DNA from: Rotaria macrura
Lineage: Eukaryota; Rotifera; Eurotatoria; Philodinida; Philodinidae
Assembly (NCBI GenBank): GCA_900239685.1
Contig: OENT01000048.1
Location: 124,001 to 188,000 of the forward strand
DNA length: 64,000 nucleotides
Direction of reading: 5' to 3'
Below are positions 29,347 through 42,857 of this stretch, in pieces (the stretch's first letter is position 1; every line of letters starts with the position of its first letter). Below the pieces are notes generated by a model. It was not told the DNA's origin. It did not search any database and saw only the letters and a program-made list of their open reading frames with translations. The translations under genes and the position numbers were made by a program.

Positions 29347-31521
29347 ACTTGCCGGTTTCCATGTATTCTAAATTTAGGACTAGATTTTTGGTGCAAGCAT
29401 TTTCTGATACTCATCTCTTTTATGATAGATATGCATGACACAGTTTACTGTTCGTAGAATATCTAATACATTTTAAAGTTCTGTACTTGTTTTTGAATGC
29501 GTTGAATTGTTGCTCACACGCAGAACAGACGTAAACCTTGATATAACTCTCAGGGAAGAAAATGTACTCGATATGTGGATTGTGATTTTTCGTCGTGCAT
29601 AAACCTATGCTACGTTTATCGTTTTACTTCTTGAATAAAATCAAGTATATTCAATAGTAGCAAAAATGAAGAATATTGTTGACTGAATCTCTTAAAATAT
29701 GATAATTGAATCAACTGTGTAAATATGATTGTATTCCTTTGATTTAAAAAGGATCGATTTCTTTCGTTTGTCCACACTATAGAATTGCTGACTATCATCG
29801 TAGCTTAAGTGACTTGATCAAAGGTACTCTATTTTTCTTGATTTTTGGCAAGTAACATGATCGTAACGTGTTGATAGTTTTTTTAGTGAGAGGATTAATG
29901 ATCGAAGCATTTTTAAAGCATTGTGTGAAGACTAATATCTTTTTTGAAGTATACTATAAAAAAATGTAGTAATATTTGAAAAGTTAAAATCAAGCTATGT
30001 CATAGTGATGAAAAGATTATATTTTCAAGATTGTTCGTTCATAGAAATTCTATGTTCATCAAGTATTAAATAACTGCGCACTAAGGCAAATATTATAGAT
30101 CGCCTCTCATTACATCATTTTTTTGTGATATTCTTTCTAGTTATAATAAGTATCTTAAGAAACGATTTATAAATCATAAGTGCAGTAAACGTGTGAACTG
30201 ATGCAGAACGATTTAATATTTACAATCATTCCTTATTATTGTACGCATGCGTACAAAATATCAAAGAAAGTAGTAGTGCTTCAATGAAAACATCTTTTTG
30301 CTTGAGTGAGTCAGATTAAACTGACAACTATTGCTAAGGATTGTTTCTCACGTCAGATTCGATCAGAATTTTCGGTTTTGTTGCTTGAAAGTAGATAATT
30401 TGAAGCAGATTTTATTGATTTGTTTTATTTCAAACAAGTGTCTATCGATCTTCTATAACATTACAAGTGTCGTGCAGTAAATAAAGACTAGTTGCTCAAC
30501 AAGTAAATCAGATTAGTGTAACAATCTATTGGTCATGTAGTTGAATTCAGTTTAAGAAATTTGTTCTTATGGTAAGAGATAAAATGAAAGGTTAAATGTA
30601 TGTTGTGGTGCCTTGGATTTCTCGACACCTAAATTAGAGTTGTCTTCTTCAAGAATGAGAAAACATGGAAGCATTGATGACGGGTCACGGAATCCTGCTT
30701 TCCTTGGAAAATCGATTTACAGTCTAGATATACAAAGGAACTCTTTTTATGGGCATAAATTTCGAATTTCAAGCTCTACTAAATCTTGATCTGAGTAAGG
30801 ATTACCATCTCTTCTAACGAAATCACGATGCTAAAATATTTTCATTGGCATGAAGATGCATTCGAAATGAATAATTAGCCACACGCTGCAAATGGTTCCT
30901 AAGATATCAGAATTCTTTTTTAAAATTGGGTCGTCTCATTAAAAAAAATACACATGCATCTATGGACGTTTTCATTGTTTATTTGAACACGAGATAAATT
31001 ATGTAGCAAATTAAAACTTTGTGTTGTTCCAATTAATTACTTTTAATGCTACTAAGGAAGCACATATAATTATTTAAAACCAAACATATCAACAAAATCC
31101 ACTTGAAATTCACTATCTCTCAACATAAGAACCAAACTTTCTGGTGGAGTGCAATGCCACGAAAAAAATTCATTGAAAAAAACGGCAATCATTCTGTCTC
31201 ACCGGTAAAATATTTTAGTTCTCATCGACTAGAGACTTGAGTTTCGTAGAATTTTGCTGATAGTAACGAATAAAAAGTCTACTCAAAAATACATGTTCAT
31301 GAACTCAAGATATCTATATGATATGTCATATCACTAAGTCATTTTCATAAATTTAAATAACACGTGCAAACATCAGCAATTACAACATTTCAACAATGAT
31401 CAATAGTGGAAAGATTTTGATCTGGTGTAGAAAAAAAAGGAAAAATATTAAATTCAATCAATTGAAAAATACAAAACATAGGTGGAATAAAAAAATTGAA
31501 CATTTCATTTTTGTGCTGCCC
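29347..31521. other. Intergenic, no gene seen
   Basis: AT-rich DNA without supported exons. An 18-bp perfect palindrome lies at 30239-30256. Confidence 0.55.
30239..30256. repeat. 18-bp perfect palindrome
   Basis: TTGTACGCATGCGTACAA equals its own reverse complement. It stands alone in AT-rich intergenic DNA; no function can be assigned. Confidence 0.7.
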
Positions 31522-34466
31522 TCAATGGCAATGTTCATTATAATCAATAACAGACGAACGTCGCCAACCAAATAGAAAATGACCTAAACCAGCACCAAGT
31601 ACAATGGCAATAAGAAGATAAGTATTGAAAGTCATAGCAATTAACATTAACAAATAACTCAATGCCATTTGTATAATATGTAGAAATGTTTGAACAGCAT
31701 GAGAAAAACTGAACAAACGTGCCCTGAAGAAAAATGAAATGAAATCATAAATTAGAATAAATAAATGAATGAAAAAAAAAATAATCACAATACATAACCA
31801 TGTATAATCATTCGTTTCTCACCGATTTACTTGACTATTTTCAATTCTAGCAGAAGATATTAAAGCATTTTCACTATGTCTTTCATCTGGCTGGTCATCT
31901 GAATGCACACTACAGCAGTAATTATAAATCAAAAAAAAACAGTTTTTAAAGCGAATTCAAGAAAAACAAAAGCATTTTCAAAAGCAATTAGATAAGTACA
32001 TATTTACGAGCATTCATGCTTTTTAAAAGTTCAATACAAATCAACATAATTAACTTACGGTGTCTGTGTACGATTTTCTGTTTGAGCACATGATGGACAA
32101 AAGTCACGTTTAGCTAATGAATCTCGTACTGTTTTTAATGCTTCATAGAGAACGGCAAATAAGAATACTGCAAACCATGATGCAATAAATGCTGGAAAAA
32201 GAAGAAAATTCTACTTGTTCGTACTGTCCATTTCCAATACAATGAATTTTATTTACCACCAACTGTTTTTGTATTCCATTGATCAAATAAAATTTGCTCC
32301 GTATAACCACCATGAAAAGTCATCTAATGAAAATGACAAAAGAAATATTTGCGCTAAATTAAGAATGCTTTTTTTTTCGTAATATTCATCGTTAATGAAG
32401 TTCATCATAAGTGTTATTGAACTATGATGAAGATGTGATATCTAATCGAGAGATAGATTAAATGAATCGTACAAGAGTTATCCTAATACAATTGACAAAA
32501 TTTGACTTCTATTTTGGTTCGAGTGTTTCAATAGTTTTCTAAAACAAAAGTTTCCTTCGACGGATATGTATCTAATGTGAATTAAAAAACACAAGATATA
32601 CTTCTAGTAAATTGAAATTTGCATTTCTAAACTAAACGATTTCAAAAATTAGTGGCTGTCGATATGTTTTGATCAAGATAATGAACTTTTATGGTATTTA
32701 CAATTTTTGTGCGCTGATTATCATCGAAAGTTTGAGCTGAACTTTCCGGGTGTTTTGTTTTAATGATCGTTGGATAGTGAACTCTGAAAATATATTTTTT
32801 TTTTGACATTGATAAAGAACGAAATTTCAAGATATAGGATTGAACAAAGTCTTAGCTATAAATATGATTGATAAAATGCGTACATTCTGATCATTGTAAG
32901 TTAAAATTACAAATTGTGTTTAATAATCTATTTTCCTATGTCGCTCAATGAACTCTCTATCCAATTATAATGAAAACACAAGAAAAACTTTTCTTCACGA
33001 TTTTGATGATGTTCAGTATATATAAGTTAGAAATACTGTCAAATTTGAATATAATATTGGTCAAAGCACATTAATAGTCATTTATTTTTGAAATCTGTTA
33101 GTTTAACGATGAAAGTTTCTCCAAAAAAAAAACGTTTTAGTCGATAGTTCAATATCAGACCAGTTTTATTATCAGTGAAGTCAATTTTATTCAAGCAATT
33201 TCAATTACTTCAATCAAAATCATTCAGCATTTTTATTCTCCAACCAACTCAGTTCTATTTTCTGAAGTTCATTCATGGGTACTTTGGTTGTATTTAGAAG
33301 ATTAGAGTTGTTCTTTGTAGACTAATAATAAATTTTCTTGTGAATTTTGCGTGCAAAAAAGGAAAATGTGATTTCTTTTTAATTCATTTCCATCTGTCGT
33401 ATTTTTTTTTAAATCCAAACAAGCAACCAATAGGATCGGATCAGTTCTAACTACTGTCAATAGATTTCAACTGTACGTGCAAAATATGATTGATAAATAT
33501 ATGGATGCCATTCAAATGTTTTTTTAATATCAACTGGCTTAGTACATAAATGTATGAAATGCCAAGGTTTTGTATTTATTGACAATCTATTCGAGAAGGT
33601 GTAGAATAAGAAATTCCAACTTGATAATTTGTCATAGCATTGTAGAGATCTTGTCTTTAAAAATAAGTGTCCTTGCTTGCATTCAAAGTAGAAAATTTTT
33701 TTTGAAGATTTGCTTCAATGTATTTCATCAACTTCATCATACCATGAAAATCAAATAGAGAAATACATGTTTGCATGAGTTTTTAATAGTCTTTAGCAGA
33801 TAGAGGATTTTTTCTGATGACGTTTTTCTCGACAAACTTCAACAGATGTACATGAAAACAAACACGTTTTCGTCGTATGCTGTTCAAGAAAAAAATTTAT
33901 TCATATTTCCATGCAATCTATTTATGCATCGTAATCAAATATAAGCGAAATTTGCAAAGTAGAAAAAAAAACACACTTCTCATTCTCGTATATCATTGTG
34001 ATGTGACAGAAGTATTACTCACAAAATCTCACATCATATTAACTTTAATCGACAGCTATTTTCTCTTTTTAGTGTTCATAATATGATTCGATTGTTATTT
34101 GGCAATCGCACGATATAGTTTAGGCATCTAAGAAGTTTATCGATGATTTCTAAGAATGAAAAACTCATTTCATGTTATCTACAGTCACAAATTTGACTAG
34201 TTTTCTTTTTATCAAAGTTGGAAAAATACGTTCAATGAAAATACGACTTTCAAGAAAACCTAAATGTCAAATTTTCTTTGATAATTTTCATTCTATCGAA
34301 TAAGAAAAATTCTACTCACTGCCATCATCATCATATCTTTCATATGAACTCCATGACCACTTGATACTGGGCTCGGACTAGTTTCATGGTTCATCATATG
34401 GTGACCGATGTTCATTGATGCACTTGTAGTAGTAATCATAGCTGCATGATCATGATCATGATTCAT
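31522..34466 (-). CDS. SLC31A1: High-affinity copper transporter, CTR1/SLC31 family
   Basis: Trimeric plasma-membrane Cu(I) importer. Exons on the minus strand, in order: 34466-34320, 32323-32257, 32191-32059, 31909-31823, 31723-31522; 211 aa. The N-terminus is His/Met-rich (MNHDHDH, HHMMNH), ending in MMMMAMTF, the equivalent of MMMMPMTF in human CTR1. Three membrane segments follow: one after MTFHGGY, a second with the metal-path motif M171-x3-M175, and a third with the packing motif G188-x3-G192. The protein ends in His-Cys-His, the family's metal-delivery tail. The loop between segments 1 and 2 carries a CPSC motif. The first intron is 2 kb. A splice-acceptor-like TTTTATAG lies eight nt before the start codon. 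Confidence 0.96.
32324..34319 (-). other. Long first intron of CTR1
   Basis: A 1,996-nt intron (GTGAGT...TCATTAG on the minus strand). Short open frames inside (32642-32830 minus, 33570-33758 and 33877-34086 plus) show no recognisable features, and no repeat or RNA gene was seen. Confidence 0.65.
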
Positions 34467-36082
34467 GATGAATTCTATAAAAGATAAAAACGAGAGCAAT
34501 CGTTGTCTTTTTGTCTTGTGAATTGATGGTAGAGAAATTATTTTTGTTTTATTATGTAGATAGTGGGATAGAAGAATTAGAGAACTATTAAAAAAAAAAG
34601 GTATATTCTACACGAATACATGAGACCTGCTGATAACATTTGCTTTTTGCTGTCGTCTTCATCTTTGAAATAAAGCTTGAAATAGATAAAAACGAAAATC
34701 AAGGTCAATAGAAGGCAGGTTTTTCGGTTGTAATCTCGTAAATATTGCATCAATAAAAACCAAAATATTGATATTTAATCGTTGACAAATTCAATTTTAC
34801 ATTTTATAATTAAGACCACGCGAAACTAATATTCTAGGATGATTCGTACGTAACGAGGTCATCGCATATGGAGTACTACTATAACAAATCAATAAAACAA
34901 TAAAATAGATCTCGCTAGTATACATCAATGCTGTAAGAGTGTTGAATATTACTTTTCTGACTTGCTATCGCATAAAAACATTGTATTCTAAATATAGTTG
35001 TAAAAGATTTACAACTAGAGTTTTAGTGACAACTATCAGTCTATAAGTCGAAGGGATCTCATCGATTATAATTACAAAACGTGTTTTCTGTTCAAATCAA
35101 GTATCTGTAAAGAAAAAACCTTCCTTATCTTAGTTTTTGAATTAATACTAATGATTTTGCATGGTAGTCATTATATTTTTGATTTGAATTGAAAATACAA
35201 TGAATTTCTTTTTATGATATGTGGCACGGAAAGAAAACTTTCCTTGTGCAAGGTAGAGTGTTTATTGTTTGACAAGTTTTTGAGATGGATTCTAACTAAC
35301 TATAGACTACTATTTTATTATTAAAATAAATGAGATTTTTCTTTTACAAATTTATCTTGTAAATAATGATTATGACTTAATATCATTCGTATTGTCTTCA
35401 ATTGTTACTTTTTATTTAACCGATAATCTACGTCTAACTTTTGTAAAATATATTGTCATTGTATGAGTATTGAATCCCTTGTAATAAACTTAAGATCGAA
35501 CACAAACTTTATGCTGTAAACAAAAGCTCTGACGTATTGTGTTTACTGATTGGTTAGTGTTCGCTTTGGCTCTCTGTTACTCCACATAGAATTGAATAAA
35601 TCAACTTAAAAATTTATGATCTTTTTTTTTAATGATTATAAAATGCACTGTGCTAGTTACGTTCAGTGTCGTCGTTCGTCATCGGAAGTGACTGATGGTA
35701 AACATTTGTATATATATTTAGATGAATACGATAGAGCGAAAGCGTGAGAAATGAGAAAATGTCAAATCTCTTGTGAGAGACACTAGCTCCTTTCTTTTCT
35801 TTTATTCTACTTCTACCCAAATCAATTTTTTCGTGATAGACAAAAAGTAGCTACTGCAGCCGGATAAGAAAAGAAGCGAGAGAAGAAAGGAAAACTTAGA
35901 AAACATATTTACCGAATGAGACCGATTCATGTGTATATATTTATGGAAAAGTAAAGTAAAACAAATTTTTCTCTTTTTTTTTGCATTTATAAGAATACAT
36001 CATATTAATTTTTTTCTGTTCTATTTTTGTGTTTCTGTTTTTGAATATGCATGCGTAAATTCAGAGAAATAAGAAAAGCATC
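34467..36082. other. Divergent intergenic region, CTR1 / K2P
   Basis: Holds the upstream sequences of two divergently transcribed genes. No additional coding sequence was seen. The last part, before 36083, has a T-rich tract and TCAG at 36061-36064, 18 nt before the K2P start codon, so an untranslated leader exon or a trans-splice site is possible. Confidence 0.55.
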
Positions 36083-38701
36083 ATGTTAATGTATCAAGAT
36101 GCAGTGGCGAATCTTGATAGTTCTCATCGAAATGATATATCGATAATACGCGATGATAATTATCATGATCAAGAATCTAATGGTGCACTTAACCAATATG
36201 AAACATCCAAGACACGAAGATTACTGAAGAAATTAGCAAAATTTTTAGTTTCACACATTGGCTTAGTTGGTCTTGTTGTTGTTTATTCCGTTGCTGGTGG
36301 ATTTCTATTTGAATTACTTGAACAACATCAAGAAAAATTGAATTGTCAAGAAGCACAAGGTCAATTTATGGTTGAAGTAACTAAACTTAAACAGAAAATT
36401 GTTTCTTACATACAATACAATATAACATCGTCATCATCGACAACATTAACATATTCAACTGAAAAAGATAATACAACGGTCGCATATGCAACAATTGGTT
36501 CGATGTTATATGATTATCGAGATTTTGTCATTAGTACAAGTTCAAAATATCGGTATAGCGGAGACGATTGTTCTATTATTAATAAATGGACATTTCCAAA
36601 TGCTTTACTTTTTGCTATAACAATAATTACAACGATTGGTTATGGGAATATAACGTAAGGGGGAAAAAATGACAAAGAACAGATTGAACTAATGAATGAG
36701 AAAAAAACCTGTATTGTTTTTCTTCTATTTAGGCCAGTGACATGTAAGAACGATGGCTTCTTTTTTAAATAAAAATTTTATTTTAAACATTAATTATTTC
36801 CTAGGGGAAGGTCAAATTTGTTGTATATGCTATGCAACGATTGGTATGATGCCTACCGGCATTCTTCAATATTTGAAATATGGTCTATGATATCTTGTTG
36901 TTCTTTGTTTTTTTGTCTTTAGGTATCCCGATATTTTTCTTATGCCTTGCAAATATAAGTGGTGTTCTTGGTGAAATGTTCCGTTTATTATATTCCAAAG
37001 TTCTTTGTAGACCGTGTTCTATGGTAAAAAAACGACGTGAACTAGCACGTCAAGTTAAACTTGAAGAAGCAAATGCAACGCATATCAGCCAGATGGATAC
37101 TGGCGGCTGGGAAATACAAGATGATCTCAATAAAACTAAAACGAATAACAATCATCGTCATCAGTCGGCAAAAAGACCAGCAAGACGTTCAATATATGAC
37201 GCAGATATAGATGAATTAGAGCAACTACAAAATCAACGAGTTACAGTACCATTAACAATAACAATGTTAATTATCGCTGCATATATATGGGCTGGTTCAA
37301 TGATATTTCATAGTTTTGAACAATGGACCATGATTCAAGCTGGATATTTTTGTTTTATTACATTGGGTATTTAAAAGATTTGAGATTGAAAATGAAAAAT
37401 CTTTGATTTACTTTAATTTTAGCAACAATCGGATTTGGTGATTTTGTATGTTATTATATTCGTTGTGTTCATTTTTCGTTTCTTGCTTTTGAGATGTTAT
37501 TAAATTCATGTTCAACTTAACTATTGTATACAGTTATCGAAATTCATAGGACATAATCCATCATGGAGACTCTTTATTATATGTACAAGAGAAAAAAATA
37601 ATAGTGTCCTTTTCATTCATTCAATTTTCATCTCATACTTTTTCCTGATTGAAAAATTCAATCTCATTCAGTAAGCCGTTTCTTTCAAAATTCAATTTTA
37701 TTCCCCAGTAATTGAATCACTCAATAGAAGTTTCAAACAATTTTCATACAGATAATCTACGATTATTAGTGCATAACTCAATCATCTCTTTTATCCGTTA
37801 GTTCTTGACTTGATTGAATCATTCAAGTTTTGGTCTGTAAAGTGACACAGTATCGTTAACTTGCCATACGAATTATTAATTCTTATTAGCTTTGCTACTA
37901 GTTATTATCTTTGTTTGAGCATGACAACATTGAGCTAACGTCGGTATACAGTTTTAATCACACCAGACTGACTTATAGATTTTTAGAAGTTAGTTTGACT
38001 GGGCTCCATTTACATATCAGCATTATTCTTTGATCTAGCTACATCGATACAATACCATACTGATCCGACGTTTAAGCAAGATAAGAATACTGTTTCATTT
38101 GTCTAGCATGCGTATTTTTCAGAGATTCGCCAGTACTAATAATAAAATTAGTCAGAAATTTTAACATGACCTGTAACTTGTATGTGATTTTATTCTATTT
38201 TATTGTTCTTCGTGGTTTTAATTGTAAACAAGAGAAAGAAAATTCTTCATGTTTTAGGTACCTGGTCAAAGAAAGGATGATCCCAATGCTGGTGTGAAAC
38301 TTTTTGTTGGCGCAATATATGTACTTTTTGGAATGGCAATTTTAGCCATGTGTTTTGATTTGATGCAAGAAGAAATTGTAGCGAAATTTCGTTGGATTGG
38401 CAGTAAAATTGGTATTATTGACAAGGAAGACGAGGCGATTAATCATCAGAAAACTAATGAACTCGATCATCATCGACGTTTGTCAGCGGAAGAATCCGTA
38501 ACTGATTCTATTCGAACAACAAATTCAAATTTTAAAATGATCGATGATGATAGTGAACATGGTTGGCCAATCCAGCGAAGTTCGAGTGGAACGCGTAAAG
38601 TTAGTCCTCGCAATAATAATACTGCTCGTGTTCATCCAATAGGAACAAGTTCAAATGAAGGAACAGTTCATCAACGAGCAACTACCACAAAAATAAATTG
38701 A
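36083..38701 (+). CDS. Two-pore-domain potassium channel (K2P/TWK)
   Basis: Background K+ leak channel of the plasma membrane; two subunits form one pore. Exons: 36083-36654, 36733-36743, 36805-36843, 36923-37366, 37423-37445, 38258-38701; 510 aa. Order: cytosolic N-terminus, M1 (about 54-76), a long extracellular cap with N-glycosylation sites, pore loop 1 with TIGYGN (184-189), M2, a charged cytosolic loop, M3, pore loop 2 with TIGFGD (357-362), M4 and a Ser/Asn-rich tail. The 11-nt second exon encodes the PVT just after filter 1, and the 23-nt fifth exon encodes filter 2; both joins keep phase. The subfamily cannot be fixed by eye. AATAAA lies at 38829. Confidence 0.95.
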
Positions 38702-41700
38702 TAATTAAAAGATTTTATTCACTGCTTTCTGTTAAGTTCATTGATGTTTATATTTCTGTATACGTGCATATAAATATATATATATATTTATATATCATTT
38801 TATTATCGCTTCACTTAATAGTATGTGAAATAAAATATAACTCATAATTCTCTACTCTTAAATATGTTGATACGAAAAATTATAACACGTATTAATGAAT
38901 AATTTATTGAACTGATTATCCTACTGCTGTTGTATATATGATCGAAAATAAAAATAAATTGTAGATCAATGTTTATTTGCTAAGAATAGAGATTATTCAT
39001 AAATTTCAAGATAACGATAAGTGTTATCACTTTAAAGTTTCTTAATTTTTCAATAAATTCCGTTCTGAATAAATTCGTAGATGGGCGGAACTGTTGCAAT
39101 TCATAATCTTAGTTTTTGATATATAACATTGCATGAAGATAGACATGAAGAAAAAAAAAGATTCTCTACGATGCTAAACATATCTACTTTGTGGTCTGTA
39201 AATAATATTGATTTGCTTGAAACTTTTTCGAAGTAATGAAATCTATATGTCTCTATTATCATCTTTGAGGATAAATTTTATACTATAATAATAAAAAGGT
39301 TAATCGAATGAATTTCATTAAAAATTCAAACATATGACCAAGCAGTCTCAATATGTAAATTATAGTTGATAGATCTATTTTAGTAGTTAATTGATGGGCT
39401 TAGGTACGAGTTGTTATAATATATTTTGTTTCCTTTTCTGTTAGTATCATTAAAAATAAATTTCTATTCATCAAGTAAACGGAAAGTTTCATTAAATGAT
39501 CTCTTTACATGAATCATCTTAAAGTATAATCCACAGCTGAACAAATTACTCGAAGTATTCTTACTCAAGAAACTCCATATTGGTTCAGTTTTGCTATAAT
39601 CAACCAATCTTAAAATGTTGAAAGTAAAAAGGAAGTAGATGGTTAATGATGCTTGCTAAAATATGATTGCTAACAAGATTATCGGACAAATAAATGCAAA
39701 TTTCATTGTTATAACTTGGTAGTAAGTGGTACTAATTGTATTATTGCGTTGTAATCAAATTTATATTGAATATTTTCTCTCGGAATTTAAGAATAATCTC
39801 TATCTTCAATAAATAAACATTGATCTATAAGAATTTTATTTCCGACCATACATGCAGTAGTTTGATAATCAGTTTAATAAATTATTTATTAGTAAGTAGA
39901 TAAAAAATTACTTCGTCATGGCATGGATGTATATTATGTGTAAAGATTGTCTAGAGAATGATTAACTAAAAGGAGTTATCGATTTTATCCATTCGCATTG
40001 TACCTACTACGGTTATGTGAGTGGATATGGTAAAATAATTGATTTCTAGAGTTTTTATTTAAGAAAATGAAGTTTACAAGTATTCTAGAAAATTTTTAAT
40101 CTAGAATTCGATTACGGATGCAATACAAGACGAAAAAATATCGTTATTTTTCACTTTTCAAAAAGTGGGAAGTGATGACGATGAGATGAATCAGCATTTC
40201 TACATCCTTTCTACAATAATGTCTATACCTACCTACTAATAATTGATAACAAAAGACGGAACTAAAACAGTGTTCTTTCATGCAATCGATTCAACCCTCT
40301 TCTTAATTTCAGCCATTTTATACGCCGTAGTCATCAGTGTTTATATGTATCGCAACTCAGTTAGCATATTATTGGATTCATGTTTCGACAAAAATCGTCG
40401 CTAGAGTGGCTTGTCTAGCGTTTTTTTTCATATGACTGATACGATTGGTGTTAAGACACACTATCCACTGTAGATATATGTAGAGCAGCTTAATCATTCA
40501 ACTATGTATGTTGGCCCATTGATTTGATGAGGAGACTACAGAATTTGAGTGGGGGAAGGGTTCAAGGATATATTTAGATAGCTGCAAAAGTGTACAACCT
40601 AAACTCTTAACATGAAGGCTATACAGCACACCTCTTCATCTACCTCATGACCATATTGCAATATTTAACTCGTAAAAAAATCCTATTTTCTCGGTTATCA
40701 AAAAATACAACGTAGTTTTGCCTAAAAGATAACTCTGCATTCTGTATGACTTCGCATTTTTCTCGTATCGAGGTGTTATTGTGTTATTTTCTAAATATTT
40801 TTTGTTATTGTGCTCCTTTATTTTTTAAATATTTGAATGACACCTTCTCGTCACCTGAAAAAATTAACACGCGTTTTTAAACGAATCTGTTGCTAATTTC
40901 CTAATAGAATCGAAAAAAAGTAGCACGATTATGTTTAAGTGTGTATTGCGAAATTTGTACATTCATATTCCTTATTATACGAAAAATGCTGGGCAAACAT
41001 CTAGGTACTCATTGAATGGATATTTTGATGTTGGTTTGTTAAAATAAAATAAGTGCGTTTTCCAATGAAATAAAACTTTCTTGTTTTTCTTTTCTCTATA
41101 AAATAACCCTTCGTTTCATTTATGCGTTTCTCGAAAATTAATAAATTTACACTCTGAAATTTGTAGTTGTGTTAAAAGAAAGACTTGAATTAAAACACCG
41201 ATGAAATCATATATATTCACAGAAAAAAGAGATTCAACATCATTCTTCAACTCGATTATTTACGTGAACAACATCGAATATAATATTGTAAATCAAAAGA
41301 AGAATTTTGTAATTTAAAAACTATGTAGAGTAGTGGTTTGTAATAAAATCTACTTATACGAATCGGATGAATTATTTTCAAGATGATTCATACAATAAAA
41401 TACATACACTATGACATATTAACGTGGTCATATTTTCGAAAGCCTATTACTGACTACGTGGATAACTAGTTGTTTTTGTGCGGATTAGTTTTCTCCAACC
41501 AGTTGTGACATAAATATTCGTTGAGACAGACAAGAAGAATAGCTAACATCTAAAACGTATATGAAATATTGTGGAAAAGAGGTGGGGATCGCGTGCCTCC
41601 TCTTAGAGTATCTTTTGATCATACAAGATATCATTTCAAGTATCTTACCCTACATTACATTATGTTTGTAAGTCGAGCCTAATACATGATACTGTTCATT

Positions 41701-42059
41701 AACTGTTAGATAGATTTTTCATAATATAGAACGTTTTCAAATAAACGAATTAAGAAATGTATGGAAGAATTTTACTTTACCAAGTATTTGAATCTAAGTC
41801 AATTTTTTTATGAAGAAAACCATTCCGAAAAGGTTGCATTACGGTTGATATTCTTTACTTAGAGATACAAAAGTGTATCGAACTAAATGCGATGATTTTA
41901 CCGTCTGGTATTTTTTTATTTGTACTTTTATTTATCAACTCTTTTATGAGTTTATAGATAGATGAGAAATAAAAAATAATAATCAAACGACATATTCTAC
42001 TCTAATACGATAAATCGATGAAAAAAAAACAAAACAAAAACACAGAAACTATACATGCA
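38702..42059. other. Intergenic, no gene seen
   Basis: Contains the K2P AATAAA (38829-38834) and, near 41928, TTTATT on the plus strand, suitable as the minus-strand polyadenylation signal of PSPH. No coding exon was recognised in the 3 kb between them. Confidence 0.55.
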
Positions 42060-42857
42060 TTAATTTGCTTTTATTTCTGTGGAGTATTTTCTTTTAGTCA
42101 ATGGTTGATGATGTGAATCAGTTGTGATAGGATTGTTTCGAATTTCATCAATAAGTGTATAGAATGATTCGACAAACCATGGTGAACCATCACGCACTTT
42201 TTCTCGTATCACATTTCCACCGAAGCCAATAAAACAATCCGCATCCGCCTCCATATCAGTGGCACCATCACCAATCATGATTAAACGTTGATAACCATAT
42301 TTATTTTTGAGATATTCAACAACGCGTCCTTTACCACCCGAGTCCGATGTCATTTCATCTTCATCAAAGCCAGCATATGAACCGTCATCATTGAATAATA
42401 ACTGATTGGCAAAAACATTTTTTAATGGAATATCTAATTGCTTAGCAACAGGGTCAACTATAGAATGGAAACCACCCGTTATCAAATAAACTGGAACTTT
42501 TCGTTCATGTAACAAACTAATAAGTTCAGCAATGCCATCTGTTAATTGGGATGGATGATTAATAAGAAATTGTTCTAAACGTTGACATGTAGGTTGAATA
42601 AGATTAAGACGTGCTTGTAATGCTTTACGAAAACTCATATTACCACCCATTGCATTTCGTGTTATAGCTTCAACTAAAGCACCAACTTTTTGAAATTTTG
42701 CTAATTCATCAATAGCTTCTTCTACACACACCGTTGAATCAACATCAAAACAAACACAATCAGCTGTTAACCACAATTGACGAATTAAATCTTGTTTATT
42801 CGATGTATGTACATTTGAATTACAAGTAGTCGTTGAAGCGGACAAGCCTTTCGTCAT
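42060..42857 (-). CDS. PSPH: Phosphoserine phosphatase
   Basis: Cytosolic HAD-superfamily enzyme for the last step of L-serine synthesis (O-phosphoserine to serine). The 265-aa frame is uninterrupted, the only other gene here besides the EF-hand gene without an intron. HAD motif I is FDVDST (nucleophile D38, acid D40), motif II is ITGGF (T127), motif III lysine is K176 in SGGKGR, and motif IV is GDGATD (197-202). The cap segment MGGNMSFRKALQARLNLIQP matches human MGGAVPFKAALTERLALIQP. It is about 40 residues longer than human, with a Ser/Thr-rich N-terminus and a basic C-terminal tail. An acceptor-like TTTTTATTAG lies nine nt before the ATG. It is divergent from MSH5. Confidence 0.97.
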   Translation of the reverse strand: MTKGLSASTTTCNSNVHTSNKQDLIRQLWLTADCVCFDVDSTVCVEEAIDELAKFQKVGALVEAITRNAMGGNMSFRKALQARLNLIQPTCQRLEQFLINHPSQLTDGIAELISLLHERKVPVYLITGGFHSIVDPVAKQLDIPLKNVFANQLLFNDDGSYAGFDEDEMTSDSGGKGRVVEYLKNKYGYQRLIMIGDGATDMEADADCFIGFGGNVIREKVRDGSPWFVESFYTLIDEIRNNPITTDSHHQPLTKRKYSTEIKAN

